17,899 nt of DNA from Bacteroidota bacterium. Its GTDB lineage: Bacteria; Bacteroidota; Bacteroidia; Cytophagales; Cyclobacteriaceae. The stretch covers positions 1 to 17,899 of the forward strand of contig JAEZGH010000022.1 of the NCBI GenBank assembly GCA_023417065.1, read 5' to 3'. Made by a program: the position numbers and the translations under genes. The stretch's first letter is position 1. Every line of letters starts with the position of its first letter. The notes beneath the pieces were generated by a model, which was given only the letters and a program-made list of their open reading frames with translations, was not told the origin of the DNA and did no database searches. Shown here piece by piece: positions 1 through 5,805 of the stretch.

Positions 1-339
1 GCCTGCCTGGGACTGTTTGGGCTGGCTACCTTCAACACCCTGCAACGCGTCAAGGAAATCGGCATTCGTAAAGTATTGGGCGCCTCTGTGCCCAGCTTAC
101 TGGCGCTGCTATCAAAAGAGGTCATTGGCCTCGTGCTGGTAGCAAGCCTGATGGCATGGCCTGTGGCCTGGTACCTCATGTCCAAATGGCTGAATTCCTT
201 CGCCTATCGCATCGAAATGAGCATACTCACTTATACATTGGCTGCAATTGCTGCCGTCGCGCTCGCGCTGCTCACTGTCAGTCTTCAAACAGTAAAAGCC
301 GCACTAACGAACCCATCGAATAGCCTGCGCTACGAATAA
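1..339 (+). CDS. FtsX-like ABC transporter permease, C-terminal part (5' truncated by window edge)
   Basis: The reading frame is open from the first base and ends in TAA at 337-339. It encodes the last 112 residues of an FtsX/MacB-type permease. The visible start contains VKEIGIRKVLGAS, the hallmark of the final FtsX domain just after its second-last membrane helix. Two hydrophobic segments follow (about residues 37-58 and 76-97 of the fragment), and the protein ends in NPSNSLRYE, the usual C-terminus (NP..SLR.E) of the long Bacteroidota permeases that work with MacB-like ATPases in export or efflux. The substrate cannot be told. No ATPase gene lies downstream, so the rest of the transporter must be upstream. 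The family call is secure; the function is not. Confidence 0.9.
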   Translation, partial: ACLGLFGLATFNTLQRVKEIGIRKVLGASVPSLLALLSKEVIGLVLVASLMAWPVAWYLMSKWLNSFAYRIEMSILTYTLAAIAAVALALLTVSLQTVKAALTNPSNSLRYE

Positions 340-343
340 GGGT

Positions 344-363
344 GGCTGGCTGGCAGCCTTTCT
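344..363 (+). terminator. Possible weak terminator hairpin after the permease gene
   Basis: A 5-bp stem GGCTG/CAGCC with a 5-nt loop begins five bases after the permease stop codon and is followed by TTTCT. The stem is short and the U-tract poor, so this is only a candidate. The rest of 340-506 shows no gene or clear signal. Confidence 0.25.
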
Positions 364-506
364 GGCACATTTGAACCTGATTCGAACCGCAAGCTCAATC
401 CCGTCCGGCTGCCTGGAATTATTCAATCGGAACAGGTCACGCAAATCCAGAAAAATTCAGGATTGGGCTAGGCGGAATCTTTGTTTTAGCACAATTTTGA
501 AGGATT

Positions 507-541
507 TTCCCAAATCTTTCCAGAATCAATGAATAGTTTTG
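507..541 (+). promoter_or_regulatory. Direct-repeat regulator box plus -7 element before the response regulator gene
   Basis: Two 9-mers, TTCCCAAAT (507-515) and TTCCAGAAT (518-526), repeat with an 11-bp period separated by CT, as in OmpR/PhoB-type sites. Seven bases further is TAGTTTTG (534-541), a perfect match to the Bacteroidota -7 consensus TAnnTTTG. The same box recurs at 2523 and 3388. The layout suggests activation by the regulator encoded just downstream, which would make it autoregulated. Repeat and promoter match are seen directly; the binding protein is inferred. Confidence 0.7.
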
Positions 542-574
542 GATCGGATTTGAAGGAATGACCGCCGTAATCAC

Positions 575-1252
575 ATGAAAATACTGGTGATAGAAGACGA
601 AAAAGACCTGCGCGACGTGATCGTAAAATCACTCGAAAAGGAATTGTTTGTGGTTGAAACAGCAGGGGACTTCTCGTCGGCGTCTGACAAAATCAATGAC
701 TACGACTACGACTGCATTTTGCTTGACATCATGCTGCCCGGAGGAAGCGGCTTGTCTCTTTTGGAAGACCTGAAAAAAATGAAGAAGAGCGAAAGCGTCA
801 TCATCATCTCAGCAAAGAACTCCGTCGACGACAAGGTGACGGGGCTCAACCTTGGTGCCGATGATTACCTCGCGAAACCCTTCCACCTGGCAGAACTCAC
901 CGCACGGGTAAAGTCCGTAATCAGAAGAAAAAAACTCGATGGTCAGCTCGTCGTCGAAATCAAAAATATCCGGCTTAACCTCGACGATCGCACGGTGACG
1001 GTGGACGGCAATCAGCTCGCTCTCAACAGAAAGGAGTTTGATATCCTCTCATATTTTGCCGCAAACAAAAACAGACTAATCAATAAAAACGCGCTGGCGG
1101 AAGAAATCTGGGGCGATAACATTGATCAATCAGATGATTTTGATTTTATCTATTCCCAAATCAAAAACCTCAGAAAAAAGCTGAAGGATTCCGGGGCGCA
1201 GGCAGAGATCAACGCTGTCTACGGACTGGGATATAAATTCGTTGAGATTTGA
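575..1252 (+). CDS. OmpR/PhoB-family DNA-binding response regulator
   Basis: 225 residues. The receiver domain (about 1-115) has the acidic pair E7/D8, phospho-acceptor D51 in LLLDIMLPG, S79 at the conserved Thr/Ser position and K101 in the KPF motif. A winged-helix trans_reg_C domain follows (about 128-225), with the typical LNRKEFDIL turn and a C-terminal GLGYKFVEI hairpin. It should bind direct-repeat DNA as a dimer when phosphorylated. Its stop codon overlaps the start of the histidine kinase gene, so the two form a cognate pair. A 20-bp direct repeat upstream of this gene recurs before the next two downstream transcription units, suggesting these are its targets. Signal and output are unknown. 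ATG is the only good start. Confidence 0.95.
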   Translation: MKILVIEDEKDLRDVIVKSLEKELFVVETAGDFSSASDKINDYDYDCILLDIMLPGGSGLSLLEDLKKMKKSESVIIISAKNSVDDKVTGLNLGADDYLAKPFHLAELTARVKSVIRRKKLDGQLVVEIKNIRLNLDDRTVTVDGNQLALNRKEFDILSYFAANKNRLINKNALAEEIWGDNIDQSDDFDFIYSQIKNLRKKLKDSGAQAEINAVYGLGYKFVEI

Positions 1253-2517
1253 AACTGCTGAATCATACACTTTCCTATATGTCGATCGTCTTTTTCCTGG
1301 TGATCGGCATCTGGGCTGCATTCTTCTATGTCAACCTGCTTGATGAAATATATGACAGCATCGACGACGGCCTGGAGAATTCAAAAATCCTCATCATACA
1401 AAAAGCACATACCGACAGCACAATCCTGCATAAGACAAGTTTTTTTGAAAGCAATTATGCTATCCACGAAATCGCTTTAGAGCGCGCGCTGAGACTTCGC
1501 GATACGTATGTCGACTCAACGCTTTATTCGGTCAGCGAAGAAGATTATGAACCGGTGCGCATCCTGAAAACTGCGTTCCGCGCCAACGACGGAAAATACT
1601 ACGAGCTGCACGTGGTTTCGTCGATGGTTGAAGAAGATGATCTCATTGAAGACATCTCATATTCCATCCTGTGGCTGTATATCATACTCCTGGTGAGCAC
1701 GCTGGTGATCAACAACGTACTATTGAAAAGAATCTGGAAACCTTTTTACCAAATCCTGGATCGATTGAAAAACTTCAGCGTCGAATCACCGGAAACTGAA
1801 ACACCCGTGCAGACAAAAGTCACGGAGTTTCAAATGCTGAATGAATCCGTGAACTCACTTCTTCATCGTACGGTAGAGACGTTCACGAGTCAGAAGCAAT
1901 TTATCGAAAATGCATCCCATGAGATGCAGACGCCACTCGCCATCAGCCTGAACAAACTCGAGTTGCTTGCCGAAAAAGAGTCGCTGTCTGATGCCGAAGC
2001 GCAGGAGATAGGTTCTATTGTCCAAACGCTGGAGCGGCTTACACGCCTGAATAAAGCACTATTGCTTCTTTCGAAAATCGAAAACCGGCAGTTTGACGGA
2101 TCTTCGCCTGTAAACATGAATGAGATCGCGGATCGCGTGGTCTCAGAACTCACGGATTTTGCCGAATACAAGTCCGTACAGATTGAAAAACATTATAGTG
2201 ACACGCTCACCATTCAGATGAATCCGCAATTAGCGTCAATCATGATTTCAAACCTGGTGAAGAATGCCATTGTACATAACGTTGAAGGCGGAACCGTTTC
2301 ATTGATAATTGACGCCACGTCGATCGCGGTAGCCAATACCGGGAAGCCGCAGCCGCTGGACCCATCACAAGTCTTCAAGCGTTTCTACAAAGCGTCGGAC
2401 TCATCAAATTCAACAGGCCTCGGACTGGCAATCGTTAAATCCATCGTGGACTCAAACAGCCTTTCCGTTGAATACACCTTCAATCAAAAACATTTTTTCA
2501 CTATCCGGAAAAAATAA
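1249..2517 (+). CDS. Membrane sensor histidine kinase, partner of the preceding regulator
   Basis: Up to 422 residues. The longest frame starts at a TTG that overlaps the regulator stop (TTGA); an in-frame ATG at 1279 is an alternative start giving 412 residues. Membrane segments at about 11-31 and 138-158 flank a ~105-residue periplasmic sensor region. A short linker leads to the HisKA domain with H224 in FIENASHEMQTP, then the HATPase domain with the N-box ISNLVKNAIVHN (333-344) and G2 box STGLGLAIVKSIV. The G1 box reads VANTGKP, with Asn where most kinases have Asp; I recall this variant in other Bacteroidota kinases of this type, so it need not mean inactivity. The sensed signal cannot be read from the sequence. 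Confidence 0.93.
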   Translation: MKLLNHTLSYMSIVFFLVIGIWAAFFYVNLLDEIYDSIDDGLENSKILIIQKAHTDSTILHKTSFFESNYAIHEIALERALRLRDTYVDSTLYSVSEEDYEPVRILKTAFRANDGKYYELHVVSSMVEEDDLIEDISYSILWLYIILLVSTLVINNVLLKRIWKPFYQILDRLKNFSVESPETETPVQTKVTEFQMLNESVNSLLHRTVETFTSQKQFIENASHEMQTPLAISLNKLELLAEKESLSDAEAQEIGSIVQTLERLTRLNKALLLLSKIENRQFDGSSPVNMNEIADRVVSELTDFAEYKSVQIEKHYSDTLTIQMNPQLASIMISNLVKNAIVHNVEGGTVSLIIDATSIAVANTGKPQPLDPSQVFKRFYKASDSSNSTGLGLAIVKSIVDSNSLSVEYTFNQKHFFTIRKK

Positions 2518-2522
2518 ACCTA

Positions 2523-2542
2523 TTCCCAAGTCTTTCCAGATT
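2523..2542 (+). promoter_or_regulatory. Second copy of the direct-repeat regulator box
   Basis: TTCCCAAGT (2523-2531), CT, TTCCAGATT (2534-2542): 18 of 20 bases match the copy at 507-526. It lies six bases after the kinase stop and 31 bp before the ATG at 2574. Unlike the other two copies, no good TAnnTTTG follows at the fixed distance (TTCCTTGA at 2550), so the promoter here is weaker or differently built. Confidence 0.65.
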
Positions 2543-2573
2543 GCTGCTGTTCCTTGAAGAAAAATTGGACGAC

Positions 2574-3368
2574 ATGAAGGCAAAGGCTTTACTTCTTATA
2601 ACAATACTTGCTACAGGCACAATAGGTTCACTGGCACAGACTGATGACAAATCCCAGTTACCCGTTAAAGTTTCTCACGCAGAGCCGATATACTTCGATC
2701 TGATACGCGACCTGGGCGCAAGAAAAGGGGAGAAGGAACTAAACGTCGGCATGGGCGTCGCTGGCCACGGTGGCCGTTCTGAATACGCTTATCTGGTAGA
2801 ATACGAGTTTGCCCCCGTAAACCGCCTGGGGCTCGAAATTGAAGTACCCATCGCCTTCCGGCAACCTGTCTCCTCTGACCCGAAGCAGGAAGCACACCGC
2901 GGCGTTGAAGGAATCAAGGCCGCTGCTCAATACTCATTCTTTGTTTCTGAAAAGCTGAGAACAACTATGGCTGTTGGTTACATCTTCGAAAAGGGACAAT
3001 CAAAGAACGGCTTCGCATCAGCGCACAATCCTTTTTTCATTGTAGCCAAGCGTTGGGGGCGGCAATTTCATTCACTCCTCTACACCGGACCGATGTATGA
3101 ATTTGATCAAAACCACCGTGTAACACAATGCGCGCTTATCAACGCCAGTGTTCATTATGTCATCACTGGCACGAGAAATTGTATTGGTGTGGAAGTGAAC
3201 AGCGAATGTACAAAACAACGCAGCGCGGTGGCAGTACGGCCACAAATCAAGATGGGACTGTCGCCTCTGTCTTCCCTGGGGCTGGCTGTCGGTATGTCAA
3301 ACCGCCATAGCGACCAATCCGTTGACTTTCTCATTCGCTGGATCTATGAATTTAAAAAGAAAGCTTAA
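2574..3368 (+). CDS. Exported protein of unknown function, probably outer-membrane barrel
   Basis: 264 residues from ATG 2574. This start is chosen because a signal peptide (MKAKALLLITILATGTIGSLAQ) begins there; the 11 codons in frame upstream overlap the regulator box. The mature protein carries HAEPIYFDLIRDLGARKGEKE, a motif I recognise from a family of unnamed Bacteroidota proteins often found near two-component systems. The remainder alternates short amphipathic strands with turns (LVEYEFAPVNRLGLEIEVPI, AAAQYSFFVSEKLRTTMAVGY, and a C-terminal VDFLIRWIYEF), as in small outer-membrane barrels. It has its own box for the neighbouring regulator. Barrel topology is inferred; no function is assigned. 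Confidence 0.75.
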   Translation: MKAKALLLITILATGTIGSLAQTDDKSQLPVKVSHAEPIYFDLIRDLGARKGEKELNVGMGVAGHGGRSEYAYLVEYEFAPVNRLGLEIEVPIAFRQPVSSDPKQEAHRGVEGIKAAAQYSFFVSEKLRTTMAVGYIFEKGQSKNGFASAHNPFFIVAKRWGRQFHSLLYTGPMYEFDQNHRVTQCALINASVHYVITGTRNCIGVEVNSECTKQRSAVAVRPQIKMGLSPLSSLGLAVGMSNRHSDQSVDFLIRWIYEFKKKA

Positions 3369-3387
3369 TTAAATCAGGTACGCGTAA

Positions 3388-3422
3388 TTCCAGAATCTTT
3401 ACGGAATCGCATCATACCTTTA
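3388..3422 (+). promoter_or_regulatory. Third copy of the regulator box plus -7 element before the PepSY-like gene
   Basis: TTCCAGAAT (3388-3396), CT, TTACGGAAT (3399-3407) has the same 11-bp period as the boxes at 507 and 2523. TACCTTTA (3415-3422) matches the -7 consensus TAnnTTTG at 7 of 8 positions counting the two free bases, and sits exactly 7 bp after the box, the same spacing as at 507/534. Confidence 0.68.
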
Positions 3423-3452
3423 GGAAAACTTGAATACCAAATATTAAAGAAT

Positions 3453-3881
3453 ATGAAAACGACAATTTTTGCACTTTGTATGACAGCTCTTACCACAATG
3501 GCAGCTGCACAAGATATCCCTCAGTCACAAGTACCTTCTGTGGTTCTGAACGCATTCCAATCCAAATACTCAAATGCAACTGACGTAGAGTGGGAGATGG
3601 AAGGCGATCTTTACAAAGTAGAGTTCGAGATTGGAAGATACGATCACGATCTCTGGATCGACAAGAATGGAGTGATAAAGCGTCACAAGGAAGAGATTTC
3701 CAAATCGGATCTCCCTGCTGCCATCACTGACAAAATAAGGACCCAATACAGCGAGTACCGCATTGACGACGTTGAGAAAATTGAAATCGATGGCAAAGTG
3801 ACCTACAAAGTAGAGCTCGATGGCAAGGGTGGCGATCGCGATGTGTTTTTTGCACCGGATGGAACGATCTCTGATTTCTGA
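3453..3881 (+). CDS. PepSY-like periplasmic protein
   Basis: 142 residues. A signal peptide (MKTTIFALCMTALTTMAAAQ) is followed by two consecutive PepSY-like units: about 22-78 (VPSVVLNAFQSKYSNATDVEWE, then YKVEFEI and LWIDKNGVI) and 83-142 (LPAAITDKIRTQYSEYRIDDVEK, then YKVELDG and VFFAPDGTISDF). This is the arrangement of the family formerly called DUF2874/PepSY-like (PF11396). Such proteins are small, acidic and periplasmic, and are often induced by an adjacent two-component system. Its own copy of the 20-bp box argues for the same control here. Molecular role is not established. Confidence 0.85.
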   Translation: MKTTIFALCMTALTTMAAAQDIPQSQVPSVVLNAFQSKYSNATDVEWEMEGDLYKVEFEIGRYDHDLWIDKNGVIKRHKEEISKSDLPAAITDKIRTQYSEYRIDDVEKIEIDGKVTYKVELDGKGGDRDVFFAPDGTISDF

Positions 3882-3896
3882 GGGAGAGTTGATTGC

Positions 3897-3935
3897 CGTT
3901 CCAAATTTCAGGGTTCAAGGGTGACGCTCGCCAGT
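3897..3935 (+). repeat. Dispersed intergenic repeat, copy 1 (short)
   Basis: The stretch around TTCCAAATTTCAGGGTTCAA followed by GGGTGACGCTC closely matches 11657-11690 (TTCAAATTCAGGGCTCAAGG then ATGACGCTC), with single-base indels and a few substitutions. A related core (GGTTCAAATTTCAACTTTCA) is at 5084. All three lie just downstream of a stop codon, in the same orientation. Confidence 0.55.
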
Positions 3936-3941
3936 AACTCT

Positions 3942-3970
3942 GGGCGCGGGATCTGGAGCGCCCGACTTTC
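3942..3970 (+). terminator. Candidate terminator hairpin after the PepSY-like gene
   Basis: A perfect 6-bp GC stem GGGCGC (3942-3947) / GCGCCC (3958-3963) with a 10-nt loop, followed by GACTTTC. It lies 60 bp after the stop. The U-tract is weak. The remaining bases up to 4069 show no gene. Confidence 0.4.
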
Positions 3971-4069
3971 TGATTGACAACGAGCTGAACCCCATCCGTT
4001 ATTTTGGAAACTCAGAACTTGCCCTTTTATTAACCAATCACATGTTTAAACTTCATTTTGTTCATTGAG

Positions 4070-4124
4070 ATAAGCTGTATATAAGCTGTATATAACCCGT
4101 ATATAAGCTGTATATAAGCTGTAC
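4070..4124 (+). repeat. Five tandem 11-bp repeats (ATAAGCTGTAT)
   Basis: Units start at 4070, 4081, 4092, 4103 and 4114. Units 1, 2 and 4 are identical; unit 3 is ATAACCCGTAT; unit 5 ends in C. An 11-bp period is about one helical turn, so each unit presents the same face. The array ends 20 bp before a -7 element at 4145, a position suited to an array of binding sites for a regulator of the next gene. Confidence 0.85.
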
Positions 4125-4141
4125 CTATAAAGGTACGGCTT
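4116..4141 (+). promoter_or_regulatory. Inverted repeat between the tandem array and the promoter
   Basis: GTACCT (4121-4126) and AGGTAC (4131-4136) form a perfect inverted repeat around ATAA. Extending to AAGCT/GGCTT gives 11-bp arms with one mismatch (a G-T pair in RNA). It overlaps the last 11-bp unit and lies upstream of the presumed start of transcription, so an operator is more likely than a terminator; no U-tract follows. Confidence 0.5.
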
Positions 4142-4144
4142 ATG

Positions 4145-4152
4145 TACTTTTG
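4145..4152 (+). promoter_or_regulatory. Bacteroidota -7 element for the gene at 4215
   Basis: TACTTTTG is a perfect TAnnTTTG match, giving a leader of roughly 55 nt before ATG 4215. No convincing -33 TTG is seen at 19 bp; that region is the inverted repeat, consistent with activator-dependent use. Confidence 0.55.
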
Positions 4153-4214
4153 AATTTTGGGCGAGACATTGTAAATTCATGCTGGTATAATAACCGTTAT
4201 CAAAATTTATCGTT

Positions 4215-5018
4215 ATGGCAATACTTGAATCATCAGTCCGGTTTACGGGCTCGCTGGGCGACCTTTCTGCATACATCCGAAGAGGTTCCGACAAAGTCAT
4301 TTTACGCCGGAAGGGCGGGGCATCAAAAAAGCGAATTATGACAGCGCCCGCATTTGAAAACACCCGACGGATCAATTCCGAGTTCTCAGGGCGCTCAATG
4401 GCCACAAAATGGCTAATGCGGGCACTGCAACATCATCGCCCCCTTGCAGATCATTCGTTCACAGGAAAGATCAACGCGCTTCTAAAGCCAATACAAGAGC
4501 TGGATACCGTGAGTCCCTGGGGCAAACGCGCCATCATTCTCACAGCGAATCCATCGCTGCTGGAAGGATTTCCCCTCAACATGGGAACAACCTTCGAAGC
4601 GATAGTACGCGCGCCCCTGATATGCGACATCTCACACGACACACACAAAGTCACGGCGCAACTGCCCCAACTCGTTCCGGACATCAACTTCTTTCCACCG
4701 TCACACCACCCGGTGTTCAGCCTGGTGATCGGCGCAGGCATTATGCCTGATCTTCACTTTAGTGGTAATGCATATCGGCCAGTTAACGAATCGATCCATG
4801 AGTTCCCTCCGGTGGCCATTGAAACACCCTGGCATCCCACGAACGAATCAATGGAACCCCTCACGCTGAATCTTCAGCTCCCGGATGAGTTCTTTCAGGA
4901 GAACACTTCCATAGTGATCACGGTCGGCATAAAGTACGGATGGATTCTACCTGACGGTACTGCACAACAAATCAAGCATACCGGAGCGGCGACGATTAAA
5001 AAGATTTCTAATTCTTGA
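4215..5018 (+). CDS. Conserved Bacteroidota protein of unknown function
   Basis: 267 residues, no signal peptide and no membrane segment. The N-terminus reads FTGSLGDLSAYIRRGSDKVILRRKGG and the middle has SGRSMATKWLMRAL, LLKPIQELDT and WGKRAIIL. I recognise this pattern from unnamed ~260-residue proteins of Cytophagales and relatives that often occur as several paralogues per genome; I know no function. The N-terminal basic segment (RRGSDKVILRRKGGASKKR) could contact nucleic acid or be part of a beta-rich fold. The second half is Pro-rich and probably beta-structured. The gene stands alone, with its own promoter and an unusual array of 11-bp repeats upstream. Real gene: confident. Function: unknown. 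Confidence 0.8.
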   Translation: MAILESSVRFTGSLGDLSAYIRRGSDKVILRRKGGASKKRIMTAPAFENTRRINSEFSGRSMATKWLMRALQHHRPLADHSFTGKINALLKPIQELDTVSPWGKRAIILTANPSLLEGFPLNMGTTFEAIVRAPLICDISHDTHKVTAQLPQLVPDINFFPPSHHPVFSLVIGAGIMPDLHFSGNAYRPVNESIHEFPPVAIETPWHPTNESMEPLTLNLQLPDEFFQENTSIVITVGIKYGWILPDGTAQQIKHTGAATIKKISNS

Positions 5019-5024
5019 TTTTAG

Positions 5025-5113
5025 TCTGATTCGGGAGTGATGTTGCTCCGATTGCAGCACTCCGTAGATGGGAGGCTCAAGGTTCAAATTTCAACTTTCA
5101 AGGCTGAACCGTG
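5025..5113 (+). repeat. Dispersed intergenic repeat, copy 2
   Basis: This begins just after the stop at 5018. It shares with 11584-11700 the blocks GATT(C)GGG, CACTCCGTAG, TTG/ATGGGAG-like and AAGGTTCAAATTTCA. GGAGTG (5034-5039) and CACTCC (5058-5063) form an inverted repeat within it. A 75-codon open frame across it (5037-5264) has no recognisable features and is not called as a gene. Confidence 0.55.
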
Positions 5114-5116
5114 TGC

Positions 5117-5247
5117 TGTTACCTGGCACGCATGGCGCTTCGTGAAGGCTCTCAGTACCAGTTGCAGGTTTCGGGCTACCGGTAACATCATAACCCGTTG
5201 TTCTACCTCTGGATCTGCGAGAGGCGGGGAGCTTGTCAGGCCGCCTC
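5117..5247 (+). other. Gene-free stretch with two inverted repeats, possible structured element
   Basis: TGTTACC (5117-5123) pairs with GGTAACA (5181-5187) across 57 nt. GAGGCGG (5221-5227) pairs with CCGCCTC (5241-5247) across 13 nt, just before the Rrf2 operator. The second hairpin could end transcription coming from upstream, though only CTTAT follows it. I cannot assign the stretch to a known RNA family. Confidence 0.35.
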
Positions 5248-5254
5248 CTTATAA

Positions 5255-5279
5255 AAAAGGATAAAAATATCTTTTATTA
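5255..5279 (+). promoter_or_regulatory. Probable Rrf2 operator overlapping the Rrf2 gene promoter
   Basis: The left half AAAAGGATAAAA and right half TATCTTTTATTA form an imperfect inverted repeat (AAAGGATA/TATCTTTT). The right half contains TATCTTTT (5268-5275), 7 of 8 to TAnnTTTG counting the free bases, so a bound protein would cover the -7 element. A matching motif lies at 5774 before ccoN. This pattern suits an autoregulating repressor. Confidence 0.6.
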
Positions 5280-5318
5280 CCAGGCTTCGCGGCGTACATT
5301 TGTTTCAACAACTCGGCA

Positions 5319-5753
5319 ATGTTTTCAAAGGCATGTGAATACGCAATCCGTGGCATGCTTTATATAGCGCGGTCCTCGAAGGAGGGAGTACGCGTTGGTA
5401 TAAAGGAAATCGCCCGCGCCATCGACTCACCAGAGCCGTTTATGGCCAAGATCCTTCAGGATTTGAGCCGCAAAGGATTGGTACTCTCGATTAAAGGACC
5501 AAACGGAGGATTTTATATGGATGCCAGACACCTCAAAATTTCCCTCGCCGACATTGTTACTGCAATCGACGGCGATCAGCTCTTTAACGGCTGTGGGCTG
5601 GGGCTGAAAGCCTGTAACGAAAAGAAACCTTGTCCCATACATTACGAATTCAAGGAAATTCGCTCCCAGCTCAAGGCAATGCTGCAGTCCACCGCACTGG
5701 AGGACTTTACCGGTGACCTTGAACGAGGAGTGTTCCATTTGAAACGGGCCTAA
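5319..5753 (+). CDS. Rrf2-family regulator, NsrR-like, with three-Cys iron-sulfur signature
   Basis: 144 residues. The N-terminal winged helix (about 1-65) has the family pattern MFSKACEYAIRGMLYIA and the wing GPNGGFYM. The C-terminal dimer/cluster segment contains C92, C99 and C105 in CGLGLKACNEKKPCPIH, the spacing of NsrR-type [2Fe-2S]/[4Fe-4S] sensors. NsrR proteins lose repression when NO attacks the cluster. The gene heads a cluster of oxidase, truncated haemoglobin, RIC and haemerythrin genes, so NO or iron-sulfur stress is the likely signal. A shared motif precedes this gene and ccoN. I do not give a symbol because NsrR orthology is not proven. Confidence 0.9.
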   Translation: MFSKACEYAIRGMLYIARSSKEGVRVGIKEIARAIDSPEPFMAKILQDLSRKGLVLSIKGPNGGFYMDARHLKISLADIVTAIDGDQLFNGCGLGLKACNEKKPCPIHYEFKEIRSQLKAMLQSTALEDFTGDLERGVFHLKRA

Positions 5754-5773
5754 AGAAAATTTTTTGCTTAAAT

Positions 5774-5797
5774 AAAAGACTAAAACATCCTTTATTA
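5774..5797 (+). promoter_or_regulatory. Probable Rrf2 operator upstream of ccoN
   Basis: Half sites AAAAGACTAAAA and CATCCTTTATTA each differ from those at 5255-5279 at two positions, with one base less between them. It lies 8 bp before ATG 5806. This indicates that the oxidase operon has its own promoter, controlled together with the Rrf2 gene. Confidence 0.55.
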
Positions 5798-5805
5798 TCA
5801 AATCA

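Noticed and set aside
4070..4124. CRISPR array or replication iterons
   Set aside because: The units are contiguous 11-mers without spacers, so not CRISPR; no replication initiator gene or DnaA boxes were noticed nearby, and a promoter follows directly.
4409..4750. 113-codon open frame in another frame inside the unknown gene
   Set aside because: It overlaps the 4215-5018 gene completely, is rich in Arg/Ser/His as out-of-frame translations are, and matches no family.
5037..5264. 75-codon open frame downstream of the unknown gene
   Set aside because: It runs across the dispersed repeat and two inverted repeats, has no recognisable motif and no promoter; its composition does not look like the neighbouring proteins.
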